Of a DNA stretch of 64,000 nt, positions 27,863-36,326 are shown one piece after another (the first letter of the stretch is position 1; every line of letters starts with the position of its first letter). The position numbers were made by a program, and so were the translations under genes. Below the pieces are notes generated by a model. The model had not been told where the DNA came from. It saw only the letters and a program-made list of their open reading frames with translations, and made no database searches. Origin of the DNA: Pseudomonadota bacterium. GTDB lineage: Bacteria > Pseudomonadota > Gammaproteobacteria > Burkholderiales > Burkholderiaceae_C. Where the stretch lies: assembly GCA_963205335.1 (NCBI GenBank), contig CAUJIM010000019.1, positions 38,692-102,691 on the forward strand, written 5' to 3'.

Positions 27863-28849
27863 TCAGCGCGCCAGCAGCCGCTGCGCCGCCCGCGCGACCG
27901 CATCGGCGCCGATGCGCGACTCGGCCTCCAGCACCGGCGCGTAGCCCACCGGGATGCGCGGCGCGCCCAGGCGGGCGACGCGCGCGCGGGTGTGCTCGGC
28001 CACGGTGGCGGCGATCTCGGCGCCGAAGCCGGCGGCCTGCACCGCCTCGTGCACCACCAGCAGGCGTCCGCTGCGCTCGCAGCTGGCCAGCACCGCCTCG
28101 CGGTCCCAGGGCCAGAGGCTGCGCAGGTCGATCACCTGCGCGTGCACGCCTTGCGCGGCGAGCTGCCCGGCGGCCTGCACGCACACGTGCACCTGGCGCG
28201 ACCAGGAGACGATGGTCAGGTCGTGCCCGCCGTCGAAGGCCACGCGGCACTGGCCGATCGGCACCCGCGCGCCGGGCACGACCTCGCCCTGCAGGCCCCA
28301 GAGCTCCTTGTGCTCCAGGTAGGCCACCGGGTCGTCGCCCTCGAGCGCGCTCTTGAGCAGGCCGTAGTTGTCCGCCGGCGTGCCCGGCGCGACGACGACC
28401 AGCCCGGGCATGTGGGCGAACCAGGCTTCGAGCGACTGCGAGTGCTGCGCGGCCGACGCGGTCCAGATGCCGACGGGCATGCGCGCGATGAGCGGCACGC
28501 GGCCCTGGCCGCCGAACATGAAGCGGTTCTTGGCCGCCTGGTTCACCAGCTCGTCGATCGCGCACAGCGCGAAGTCGACCACGCGCAGCTCGACCACCGG
28601 GCGCAGGCCCGCGAGCGCCATGCCCACGCCCGCGCCCATGATGGTGGATTCGGAGATCGGCGTGTCGATCACGCGCTCCGGGCCGAAGGCCGCGGCCAGC
28701 GGCTGCCCGTCCGCCGTGCGGTACTGGCCGAACACGCCGCCGCGCCCCAGGTCTTCGCCGAGCGCGACGACCCCGGGGTCGGCCCGCATGGCTTCCTCGA
28801 GCGCGAGCGATGCGGCCTGCGCGTAGGTGAGGGTCTGCACGCTGCTCAT
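27863..28849 (-). CDS. 2-oxo acid/acetoin dehydrogenase E1 component, beta subunit
   Basis: 328 residues with the transketolase-like pyrimidine domain: ALGEDLGRGGVFGQYR, RVIDTPISESTIMGAGVGMAL and GRVPLIARMPVG. With the alpha subunit it forms the thiamine-diphosphate E1 that decarboxylates a 2-oxo acid or cleaves acetoin. ATG 28849 overlaps the alpha-subunit stop (ATGA); the longer frame upstream is alpha-gene DNA in another phase. No E2 or E3 gene follows: the next gene is the convergent orf1 of the NOR cluster, 7 bases away. Partner subunits must be encoded elsewhere. Confidence 0.88.
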   Translation of the reverse strand: MSSVQTLTYAQAASLALEEAMRADPGVVALGEDLGRGGVFGQYRTADGQPLAAAFGPERVIDTPISESTIMGAGVGMALAGLRPVVELRVVDFALCAIDELVNQAAKNRFMFGGQGRVPLIARMPVGIWTASAAQHSQSLEAWFAHMPGLVVVAPGTPADNYGLLKSALEGDDPVAYLEHKELWGLQGEVVPGARVPIGQCRVAFDGGHDLTIVSWSRQVHVCVQAAGQLAAQGVHAQVIDLRSLWPWDREAVLASCERSGRLLVVHEAVQAAGFGAEIAATVAEHTRARVARLGAPRIPVGYAPVLEAESRIGADAVARAAQRLLAR

Positions 28850-29853
28850 CGCCACATCCCTTCGCCGATGGTGACCACGTCGGTGTAGGCGGCGCCGGCC
28901 TCGGGGGCGCTCGCGCCGCGGGCGCGGGCCACGGCGGCGGCGATCTCCGCGCGGGCTTCCTGTTCGATGCGCGCGGCGTCCTGCGCCAGGCCCAGGGCCT
29001 CGAGGCGCTGGCGGGCGTTGGCGATGGGGTCGTTCTGCAGGGCGGCCTGCACTTCCCCCGGCTTGCGGTAGCTGGCGGGATCGACCGAGACGTGGCCCTT
29101 GAGGCGGTAGGTGATGGCGTGCAGCAGGCGCGGGCCTTTGCCGGCGCGCACCTCGGCGATCAGGCGCGCGGCGGCGGCGCTCACGGCCTGCACGTCGTTG
29201 CCATCGACCCGCACCGCGGGGATGTCCATGGCCTCGGCGCGGCGGCTCGCGGCGTTGTCGCCCGCGGTCATTGCCGCCGAGGGCGTGGTGGCGGAGATGC
29301 GGTTGTCCTCGCAGACGAAGAGTACCGGCAGGCGGTAGACCTGCGCCCAGTTGAGCGCCTCGAAGAACGGGCCGCGGTTGAGCGCGCCGTCGCCCACGAA
29401 GGCCACCGTGATCGCGTCCGCCCCGCGCAGCTTGAGCGCGTGCGCCGCGCCCACGGCGATGGGCAGGCCGTCGGCCACGACGCCGTTGGCGCCGAGCATG
29501 CCGACGGAGAAGTCGGCGATGTGCATCGATCCGCCTTTGCCGCCGTTGGTGCCGCTGGCGCGCCCGAACAGCTCGCACATCATGCGCGCCGGATCGGCCC
29601 CCTTGGCCAGGGTGTGGCCGTGGCCGCGGTGGGTGGAGGTGAGCAGGTCGCGCGCGGCGAGGTGGGCGCAGACGCCGGCGGGCACCGCCTCCTGGCCGGT
29701 GGACAGGTGCAGCGGGCCTTTCACCAGCACCTCGGCCACCTTGTCGGTGGCGGCGCCGCCCCAGGAGACGCCGCCCTGGCTCGCAGCCTCGGCCGCGTCC
29801 TCGAACGCGCGGATGCGCACCATGGTGCGGTACAGGTCAAGCAGTTCGGACAT
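28846..29853 (-). CDS. 2-oxo acid/acetoin dehydrogenase E1 component, alpha subunit
   Basis: 335 residues. The thiamine-diphosphate motif GDGALNRGPFFEALN (GDG...N) and TSTHRGHGHTLAKGAD are clear. GTNGGKGGSMHIAD is the phosphorylation-loop region typical of acetoin/pyruvate E1 alpha. It overlaps the beta gene by four bases. Upstream on the same strand is a complete TRAP transporter, so the imported compound may be the substrate or its precursor. Acetoin-type and branched-chain 2-oxo acid types cannot be separated by eye. Confidence 0.88.
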   Translation of the reverse strand: MSELLDLYRTMVRIRAFEDAAEAASQGGVSWGGAATDKVAEVLVKGPLHLSTGQEAVPAGVCAHLAARDLLTSTHRGHGHTLAKGADPARMMCELFGRASGTNGGKGGSMHIADFSVGMLGANGVVADGLPIAVGAAHALKLRGADAITVAFVGDGALNRGPFFEALNWAQVYRLPVLFVCEDNRISATTPSAAMTAGDNAASRRAEAMDIPAVRVDGNDVQAVSAAAARLIAEVRAGKGPRLLHAITYRLKGHVSVDPASYRKPGEVQAALQNDPIANARQRLEALGLAQDAARIEQEARAEIAAAVARARGASAPEAGAAYTDVVTIGEGMWR

Positions 29854-29937
29854 GGGAAGAAGGAGGGGTGAAGCGCCTGATGCGCTTCAGGTGAGAGCAC
29901 GATGCCCAGGCCGGCGGATGCCGCGCAAGGGCCGTCC

Positions 29938-30016
29938 CGCAGCGCTGGGCAAGCGCCCCCTTCCCGCGCGAAGCGTGAGAGAAGGGGGAGGCGGCGCAGC
30001 CGCTCAGGGGGTCGTC
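29938..30016. repeat. GC-rich intergenic hairpin repeat between dctP and the E1 alpha gene
   Basis: CCCCCTTC (29956-29963) and GAAGGGGG (29981-29988) form an 8-bp stem around a 17-base loop, followed by GGCGGCGCAGCCGC. The style matches the scattered hairpin repeats seen at 11376 and 15868. It lies in the 165-base gap between the TRAP binding-protein gene and the E1 genes and may reduce read-through. Confidence 0.5.
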
Positions 30017-30018
30017 CT

Positions 30019-31059
30019 TTAATTTTTGCGAGCGGCGATGGCCTTTTCGGCCTGGTCCACCAGCCCGGTGCCGATCTGGCTCTTCCACTTGGCGTAGACC
30101 GGGCGCGTGATCTTCACGAACTGCTCGCGCTCTTCGGGAGTGAGGCGGGTGACCGTGACGCCCATGCCCTCGATGTCCTTGAGCAGCGGCTGGCCGGGCT
30201 CGATCATGCCCTTGCGCGCGATGGCGATCTCTTCCTTGCCGGCCTCGATCGCGGCCTGGCGCACGGCCTCGCGGTCGGCCGGGGTCCAGGAGTTCCAGAC
30301 CTCCTTGTTGACCACGAAGACCAGCGGGTCGGCCACGTAGCCCCACATCGTCAGGTACTTCTGGCCGACGTTCTGCAGCTTGGCGGCGGTGAAGATGCTC
30401 ATCGGGTTCTCCTGCCCGTCCACCGCGCCGCTGGCGAAGGCCGGCTGCGCGTCGGCCCAGCTCATCTGCGTCGGGTTGGCGCCGAGCGCGGTGAAGGTGT
30501 CGATGAACAGCGGCGAGCCGACGATGCGGATCTTCAGGCCCTTCATGTCGGCCGGGGTCTTGACCGCGTGCTTGGAGTTGGTCAGCTCGCGGTAGCCGTT
30601 CTCGCCCCAGGCGAGCGGCACCACGCCGGCCTTGTCGAGGATGGTGAAGATCTGCTTGCCCACCTCGCCTTGCGTCAGCGCGTCGATGGCGGCGTAGTCG
30701 GGCATCAGGAAGGGCAGCGAGAACAGGTTGAGCTGCTTGACCTGCGGCGACCAGTTGATGGTCGAGCCGATGGCCATGTCGATCACACCCTGGCGCAGCG
30801 CGGAGAACTCGCGCGTCTGGTCGCCCTGGATCAGCGAGACGCCGGGGTAGAGCTTGATGTTGATGCGCCCCTGCGTCTTCTCCTTGACCTTGTTGGCCCA
30901 GATCTCGCCGCCCTTGCCCCAGGGGAAGGCGGTGCCGACGACGAGCGACATGCGGTACTCGCTCTTGTAGTTGCCCGCCTGTTGCGCCAGCGTGGGCGTG
31001 GAGAAGGCCAGCGTGGCGGCGGCGGCGACGGCCGTGGCCAGGAAGGTGCGTAGTTTCAT
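30019..31059 (-). CDS. TRAP transporter solute-binding protein (DctP family)
   Basis: 346 residues. A Sec signal peptide (MKLRTFLATAVAAAATLAFSTPTLAQ) leads a DctP fold: YRMSLVVGTAFPWGKGGEIWANKVKEKT, the central GLKIRIVGSPLFID motif with the conserved arginine that binds the carboxylate, and the ASGAVDGQENP segment. The ligand is therefore an organic acid. AGGAG lies before ATG 31059. It is the third gene of the Q-M-P operon. Confidence 0.92.
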   Translation of the reverse strand: MKLRTFLATAVAAAATLAFSTPTLAQQAGNYKSEYRMSLVVGTAFPWGKGGEIWANKVKEKTQGRINIKLYPGVSLIQGDQTREFSALRQGVIDMAIGSTINWSPQVKQLNLFSLPFLMPDYAAIDALTQGEVGKQIFTILDKAGVVPLAWGENGYRELTNSKHAVKTPADMKGLKIRIVGSPLFIDTFTALGANPTQMSWADAQPAFASGAVDGQENPMSIFTAAKLQNVGQKYLTMWGYVADPLVFVVNKEVWNSWTPADREAVRQAAIEAGKEEIAIARKGMIEPGQPLLKDIEGMGVTVTRLTPEEREQFVKITRPVYAKWKSQIGTGLVDQAEKAIAARKN

Positions 31060-31087
31060 GAGAGCGTCTCCTGTCGGGGTTGAGAAA

Positions 31088-32386
31088 TCAATAGCCCAGC
31101 TTTTCGGGCAGCCAGAGCGAAATCTGCGGGAAGGCCACGACGACGAGCGTGGCGATCGTCATGGCCAGCACCATCCAGAGCACCCAGCGCGTGGTCGACT
31201 CCATGCGCACCTGGGCGATCTTGGAGGCCACCATCAGGTTCACCGCCATCGGCGGCGTGAACTGGCCGATGGCGATGCACAGCACCAGGATGGTGCCGAA
31301 CCACACCACGTCCCAATGGTAGTGCTGCAGGATGGGCATCATCAGCGGGATGAAGATCAGCATGATGGAGATGCCGTCGAGGAACATGCCCATGACGAGC
31401 AGCAGCACCAGGATGCCGCCCATCACGCCCCATTCGCCCAGGCCCGAGTGCACGATGGCGTTTGTCACCGGGTCGATCACGCCCAGCGTCGAGAGCGAGA
31501 ACGCGAAGATGCCCGCGAGCGAGACCACGATCAGGATCACGGCCGAGAGCTCGCCCGCCTCGCGCAGGATCTCGTACAGGTCGCGCAGGCCGATGGTGCG
31601 GTGGATCGCCATGCCGACGAACAGGCCGTAGAACACCGCGACGACGGCCGCCTCCGTCGGCGTGAACCAGCCCATGCGCATGCCGCCCAGGATGACCACG
31701 GGCGCGAGCAGGCCCCACGAAGCCTCGCGCAGGCTCTTCCAGAACGGCGGGCGCGGCTCGTTCGCCTCGTTCTGCCCCATCTTGTGCCTGCGCGAGAGCC
31801 ACACCGCCGGGACGATGAGCGCCAGGCCCGCGAGGATGCCGGGGAACATGCCGGCGGCGAAGAGGGCGGGCACCGAGGCGCCCGAGACCAGCACCGAATA
31901 AACGATGAAGGCGATCGACGGCGGGATCAGGATGTCGGTCGATGCGGCGGCCGCCACCACGCTGGCCGAGAACGCCGCCGGGTAGCCCGCGCGGCTCATG
32001 GCCGCGATCATCACGCCGCCCACCGCCGCCGCCGTGGCCGGGCCCGAGCCCGAGATGCCGCCCATGAACATGGCCACCGAGATGGCCACCAGCGGCAGCA
32101 TGCCCGGGCCGCGCCCGACGATGGCGACGGCGAAGTTCACCAGCCGCGCCGCCACGCCCGAGCGGTCGAAGATCGAGCCGACGAGCACGAACATCGGGAT
32201 CGCCAGCAGCGGGTATTTGCCCAGGCCGGCATAGAAGTTCTGCGGCACGGCGAGCAGCCCGAACCACTGTGCGTCCTGGTTGGCCAGCGCGATCGCCGCC
32301 GCGCCCGCCAGGCCGAGCGCCGCGCCGATCGGCACGCCCAGGAACATGAAGACGACGAAGGCGGTGAAGAGCAGCGTCGCGATCAT
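31088..32386 (-). CDS. TRAP transporter large permease (DctM family)
   Basis: 432 residues and about twelve helices. The DctM landmarks VPIGAALGLAGAAAI, FMGGISGSGPATAAAVGGVMI, SASTDILIPPS-like AAASTDILIPPSIAF and IGQFTPPMAVNL are present. It drives sodium- or proton-coupled import. ATG 32386 overlaps the dctQ stop (ATGA), which rejects the longer upstream reading. It works with the small permease and the binding protein on either side. Confidence 0.93.
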   Translation of the reverse strand: MIATLLFTAFVVFMFLGVPIGAALGLAGAAAIALANQDAQWFGLLAVPQNFYAGLGKYPLLAIPMFVLVGSIFDRSGVAARLVNFAVAIVGRGPGMLPLVAISVAMFMGGISGSGPATAAAVGGVMIAAMSRAGYPAAFSASVVAAAASTDILIPPSIAFIVYSVLVSGASVPALFAAGMFPGILAGLALIVPAVWLSRRHKMGQNEANEPRPPFWKSLREASWGLLAPVVILGGMRMGWFTPTEAAVVAVFYGLFVGMAIHRTIGLRDLYEILREAGELSAVILIVVSLAGIFAFSLSTLGVIDPVTNAIVHSGLGEWGVMGGILVLLLVMGMFLDGISIMLIFIPLMMPILQHYHWDVVWFGTILVLCIAIGQFTPPMAVNLMVASKIAQVRMESTTRWVLWMVLAMTIATLVVVAFPQISLWLPEKLGY

Positions 32387-32934
32387 GGTGCGCGGCCCTC
32401 GTCTTTGGCGAGGTACTCGGTGTCGCCCTGGCGCGCGCGGCGGCGGTACAGGCCGATGGCGCGCGCGGCGATCAGCGCCGAGAGCAGCGGCAGCCAGATC
32501 GAGTACCACCACTGCGGCACGCCGATGCCGGGCGAGGTTTCCTCGAAGCGGAAGTCGTCCCACACCACGCGGGTGCTGATGACCGCGATGAAGGCGAACA
32601 GCAGCGCCACCAGCGCCGCGCCCAGCCGCGCCAGCCGCCTGCGCCGGGCGGCCGGGCCGCTCTCGCAGAAGAACTCGATGCGGATGTGCGCGTCGCGCGC
32701 CACGGCCGACGAGCCGCCCACCAGCGCCAGCACGATCATCAGGAAGACCGAGATCTCCTCGGTCCAGGCGAACGACGAGTCGGTGAAGTAGCGCACCAGC
32801 ACGTTGACGAAGGTGATCAGCGCCAGCAGCGCCATGGTGATCACCGTGGCCCAGTCTTCGAAGCGCAGCGAGCGCGGCTCGCCGGTGCGGCTTGCCGACG
32901 GCGGCGTGGCGTCTTGCGGGTTGGAAGGAGGCAT
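32383..32934 (-). CDS. TRAP transporter small permease (DctQ family)
   Basis: 183 residues with four helices: WATVITMALLALITFVNVLVRYF, EEISVFLMIVLALVGGSSAVA, ALVALLFAFIAVIS and WLPLLSALIAARAIGLY. WTEEISVFLMI and DAHIRIEFF are DctQ family patterns. ATG 32934 is the likely start, since the frame upstream is antisense to the LysR gene. It is the first gene of the dctQ-dctM-dctP operon, 111 bases from the divergent LysR gene. Confidence 0.9.
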   Translation of the reverse strand: MPPSNPQDATPPSASRTGEPRSLRFEDWATVITMALLALITFVNVLVRYFTDSSFAWTEEISVFLMIVLALVGGSSAVARDAHIRIEFFCESGPAARRRRLARLGAALVALLFAFIAVISTRVVWDDFRFEETSPGIGVPQWWYSIWLPLLSALIAARAIGLYRRRARQGDTEYLAKDEGRAP

Positions 32935-33045
32935 GAACGCGAGGGGGTTGCGGTGCCCGGTTGCGCGGGATGCGCGGCGGCCGGGATATTTTGCACGCAA
33001 AAGCAGCCGTGGCCGCCTGGGCCGCGGCGCCCGATAATGCGGGCC

Positions 33046-33993
33046 ATGGAAACCAAGTGGCTCGAGGATTTCGTCAGCCTGGCCGAGACGCGCAGCTTCA
33101 GCCGCTCGGCGCAGCTGCGCCATGTCACCCAGCCTGCGTTCTCGCGCCGCATCCAGGCGCTGGAAGCCTGGGCCGGCACCGACCTGGTCGACCGCACTTC
33201 CTACCCCACGCGCCTCACCGCCGCGGGCGACACGCTCTACGACCAGGCGCTGGAGGTGCTGCAGGCGCTGCAGAACACCCGCGCGGTGCTGCGCGCGCAC
33301 ACCAAGGCGAGCGACGACGTGATCGAGTTCGCGGTGCCGCACACGCTCGCGCTCACCTTTTTCCCCACCTGGGTCACCAGCCTGCGCAAGGGCTTCGGGC
33401 CGCTCAAGAGCCGCCTGATCGCGCTCAACGTGCACGACGCGGTGATGCGGCTGGTCGAGGGCGGCTGCGACGTGCTCATCACCTACCACCACCCTTCGCA
33501 GCCGCTGCAGCTCGACCCCGAGCACTACGACATGATTTCGATCGGCGAGGAGCCGCTCGCGCCCTATGCCAAGGCCGGCCCCGACGGGCAGCCGCTGTTT
33601 CGCCTGCCGGGCACGGCCGGCGAGCCGCTGCCCTTCCTCGGCTATGCGCCGGGCGCCTACCTGGGGCGCATGACCGACCTGATCCTGCGCCAGGCGGGCA
33701 GCGCGGTGCACCTCGATCGCGTCTACGAGACCGACATGGCCGAGGGCCTGAAGGCCATGGCGCTGGAGGGGCACGGCATCGCCTTCCTGCCGCACAGCGC
33801 GGTGCGCGCCGAGGTGCGCGCGCACAGGCTCGTGAGCGCCGCGCCGGCGGGCGAGGCCGACAGCCTGCGCACCGTCATGGACGTGCGCGCCTACCGCGAG
33901 AAGCCCGGGCGGCGCCAGCCCGCCAAGAGCCTGATGCAGACGCTCTGGGCGTACCTGGAGCGCCGCAGCGGCGCGGCGAGTGACGCCGCCTGA
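33046..33993 (+). CDS. LysR-family transcriptional regulator
   Basis: 315 residues. The N-terminal winged helix-turn-helix is WLEDFVSLAETRSFSRSAQLRHVTQPAFSRRIQALE, and the rest is the periplasmic-binding-like effector domain. An in-frame ATG at 33037 is also possible; 33046 gives the usual LysR beginning (METKWLEDF). It diverges from the TRAP/E1 operon, the classical arrangement for a LysR regulator and its target, so it probably senses the transported acid. It overlaps the next gene by 14 bases in another frame. Confidence 0.9.
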   Translation: METKWLEDFVSLAETRSFSRSAQLRHVTQPAFSRRIQALEAWAGTDLVDRTSYPTRLTAAGDTLYDQALEVLQALQNTRAVLRAHTKASDDVIEFAVPHTLALTFFPTWVTSLRKGFGPLKSRLIALNVHDAVMRLVEGGCDVLITYHHPSQPLQLDPEHYDMISIGEEPLAPYAKAGPDGQPLFRLPGTAGEPLPFLGYAPGAYLGRMTDLILRQAGSAVHLDRVYETDMAEGLKAMALEGHGIAFLPHSAVRAEVRAHRLVSAAPAGEADSLRTVMDVRAYREKPGRRQPAKSLMQTLWAYLERRSGAASDAA

Positions 33994-34819
33994 GTTGCCG
34001 GTAGTGGCGCGCCGGGCGCGGGCGATCGACTGGAGCGCGCCCTGGCTGGCGCCCTACCGGGCCTGGGGCGAGGAGTGCGCGCGGGCCGTCGCCGCGGGCG
34101 CGCCGGTGGGCCAGGCCCTGGCCTTGCATGCCCGGGGGGTGCCGGTGCGTTTCGTCGCCCACGGCGCGCTGCCTCCGGGCACCGCCTACGAGGCCTTCAT
34201 CCGCGCGACGCTCCAGGTGCCCACGCGCGAGAACCTGCACGATTTCTTCAACGGCCTCGTCTGGCAGCATTACCCGCGCGCCAAGGCGCGGCTCAACCGG
34301 CTGCAGTCCGAGGCGATCGCCGCGCACGGCGTGGGCGCCACGCGCGGGGCGCTGCGCGATGCGGCCACGGTGCTGGACGAGAACGGCGCGCTGCTGGTCG
34401 CGCCCGAGCCGCTCGCGCAGGCGCTGCGCCAGCGCCAGTGGCACCGGCTGTTCGTGGAACTGCGGCCGCAGTGGCGGCAGGCGCGCCTGCCGCTCTTCGG
34501 CCATGCGCTGCTGGAAAAGCTCGTTTCTCCAAGAAAATCGATGGTAGCCCACGTGTATCAAGCGCGTACAGCTATCGAATCAGATAGCGGGCTGGACGAC
34601 TGGCTGGCGCAGGACCTGACCACGCAGCACCTGGCGCGCAAGCCTTTCGCGCCGCTGCCCGTGCTCGGCGTGCCGGGGTGGTGCGGCGAAAACGAGAACT
34701 TTCGCTTTTATGATACTCCACGGTGTTCCGCCCGCCGCGCGCCTCTGTCTCTTGAAGCGCCGCGTGCGGCCCCCATGTCCCGTTGTCCATCCCTGTCGCT
34801 CGTGGAGCCTCGTTCATGA
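33980..34819 (+). CDS. DUF3025 family protein with a repeat insertion and a probable C-terminal frameshift
   Basis: 279 residues as read. [22 protein letters not shown] (near residue 87) and [14 protein letters not shown] (near 220) are DUF3025 hallmarks; the function is unknown. Two oddities are visible. Residues about 182-203 are encoded by a family-A repeat (34530-34600), inserted in frame. Near 34712 the expected ending [12 protein letters not shown] is seen only after adding one base (GATAC to GATGAC), giving a stop at 34753-34755; as sequenced the frame runs on to 34819, into the htpX start (ATGA). The gene may be non-functional, or the base may be a sequencing error. Confidence 0.7.
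   Translation: MTPPELPVVARRARAIDWSAPWLAPYRAWGEECARAVAAGAPVGQALALHARGVPVRFVAHGALPPGTAYEAFIRATLQVPTRENLHDFFNGLVWQHYPRAKARLNRLQSEAIAAHGVGATRGALRDAATVLDENGALLVAPEPLAQALRQRQWHRLFVELRPQWRQARLPLFGHALLEKLVSPRKSMVAHVYQARTAIESDSGLDDWLAQDLTTQHLARKPFAPLPVLGVPGWCGENENFRFYDTPRCSARRAPLSLEAPRAAPMSRCPSLSLVEPRS
34530..34602. repeat. Family-A repeat copy inside the DUF3025 gene
   Basis: CAAGCGCGTACAGCTATCGA closely follows CAAGCGCGATCAGCTATCGA of the copy at 5296. It is one of the few copies inside a coding region and keeps the frame open. Confidence 0.65.
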
Positions 34820-35691
34820 AACGCATCGCGTTGTTCCTGCTCACCAACATCGCCGTCGTCGCGGTCCTGGGCGTCGTCGCCAGCCTGCTTGGCGTCAACC
34901 GCTACCTCACGGCCAACGGCCTGGACATGACGAACCTGCTCGGCTTCGCGTTCGTCATGGGCTTCGGCGGCGCCATCATCTCGCTCCTGATGAGCAAGAT
35001 GATCGCCAAGATGAGCATGGGCGTGCAAATCATCAGCGCACCGCGCAACGCCGACGAGGCCTGGATCGTCGAGACCGTGCGCGAGCTGGCCGACAAGGCC
35101 GGCGTGCGGATGCCCGAGGTCGGCATCTACGAGGGCGCGCCCAATGCCTTCGCCACCGGCGCATTCAAGAATTCGGCGCTGGTGGCCGTCTCCACCGGCC
35201 TGCTGCAGGGCATGACGCGCGAGGAGGTGCGCGCCGTGCTGGGCCACGAGATGGCGCACGTGGCCAATGGCGACATGGTGACGATGACGCTGATCCAGGG
35301 CGTGATGAACACCTTCGTGGTGTTCGCCTCGCGTGCCATCGGCTACCTGGTGGACGGTTTCCTGCGCCGGGGCGACGACCGCAACAGCGGCCCCGGCATC
35401 GGCTACATGATCACCACGCTGGTGCTGGACGTGGTCTTCGGCTTCGTCGCCGCGATCATCGTGGCCTGGTTCTCGCGCCACCGCGAGTTCCGCGCCGACG
35501 CCGGCTCCGCGCAGCTGCTGGGGCAGACGCAGCCGATGATCAACGCGCTGTACCGCCTGGGCGGCATGCAGCCGGGCGAAATGCCCAAGAGCCTGCAGGC
35601 CATGGGCATCGCGGGCGGCATCGGCAAGCTGTTCTCCTCGCACCCGCCGATCGAGGAGCGCGTGGCGGCGCTGCAGGCGCTGCGGGGGTAG
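34816..35691 (+). CDS. htpX: HtpX membrane zinc metalloprotease
   Basis: 291 residues. Two N-terminal helices (4-24 and 38-60) are followed by the catalytic HEMAH (144-148) and two more helices; the family then supplies the third zinc ligand, a glutamate (EFRADAGSA). HtpX degrades misfolded inner-membrane proteins together with FtsH. The ATG at 34816 is embedded in the ATGA overlap with the frame of the DUF3025 gene. The length is standard. Confidence 0.95.
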   Translation: MKRIALFLLTNIAVVAVLGVVASLLGVNRYLTANGLDMTNLLGFAFVMGFGGAIISLLMSKMIAKMSMGVQIISAPRNADEAWIVETVRELADKAGVRMPEVGIYEGAPNAFATGAFKNSALVAVSTGLLQGMTREEVRAVLGHEMAHVANGDMVTMTLIQGVMNTFVVFASRAIGYLVDGFLRRGDDRNSGPGIGYMITTLVLDVVFGFVAAIIVAWFSRHREFRADAGSAQLLGQTQPMINALYRLGGMQPGEMPKSLQAMGIAGGIGKLFSSHPPIEERVAALQALRG

Positions 35692-35718
35692 GCCCGCGGC
35701 GCCGCTGCGTTGGTTCAT

Positions 35719-35775
35719 GAGCAAAATGGCCTCCAGCGCTGGCGTGGCGAGCGCCGGCAGCTCTCTTTTTTGAAA
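35719..35775. repeat. Family-A dispersed repeat between htpX and yajC
   Basis: GGCCTCCAGCGCTGGCGTGG and GCGAGCGCCGGCAGCTCTCT form a diverged copy, ending in a T-run, 28 bases beyond the htpX stop. The remaining bases to yajC show no gene. Confidence 0.6.
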
Positions 35776-35925
35776 TCCACGCCGCGGCAGGGTGTTCCCG
35801 TTGCCGCCGCTTCGGCTGCCCGCGAACGCCGCCGAATACAATTACCGATTCGCCGACAGGTGCCGCGCCACCGCCCGGGGGCACGGCGTCTTGCTTGGTC
35901 GCGCCCCACTTTCTGGAGTTTCCCC

Positions 35926-36261
35926 GTGCTGATCTCTTCCGCCTATGCCCAAACCGCCCCCGCCGCCGCCGCTGGTGGAGGCGACCTGATGTCGTCGCTC
36001 GGTGGCATGCTGCCACTGGTGCTGATGTTCGTGGTGCTGTACTTCATCATGATCCGCCCGCAGATGAAGCGCCAGAAGGAGCACCGCGCGATGATCGAGG
36101 CGCTGGCCAAGGGCGACGAGGTGGCCACCGCGGGCGGCGTGCTCGGCAAGGTCACGCGCCTGGGCGAGACCACGCTGCACGTGGAAATCGCCAATGGCGT
36201 GGAGGTGCAGGTGCAGCGCAGCGCCGTCTCGCAGGTACTGCCCAAGGGCACGATCAAGTAA
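35926..36261 (+). CDS. yajC: Preprotein translocase subunit YajC
   Basis: 111 residues beginning with GTG 35926; CTGGAG lies 8 bases ahead. A single helix (LMSSLGGMLPLVLMFVVLYFIMIRPQMK, residues about 22-49) is followed by the conserved cytoplasmic domain EHRAMIEALAKGDEVATAGGVLGKV. YajC joins SecDF in the holotranslocon. It leads the yajC-secD-secF operon here. An earlier in-frame ATG would start in repeat DNA and is rejected. Confidence 0.95.
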   Translation: MLISSAYAQTAPAAAAGGGDLMSSLGGMLPLVLMFVVLYFIMIRPQMKRQKEHRAMIEALAKGDEVATAGGVLGKVTRLGETTLHVEIANGVEVQVQRSAVSQVLPKGTIK

Positions 36262-36326
36262 GTCAAGTCGGGCGCCACCGCGCGTCCCGCGAGCAGGCGG
36301 GCCGTGTTGTCCGTTGAGAGCACCAA

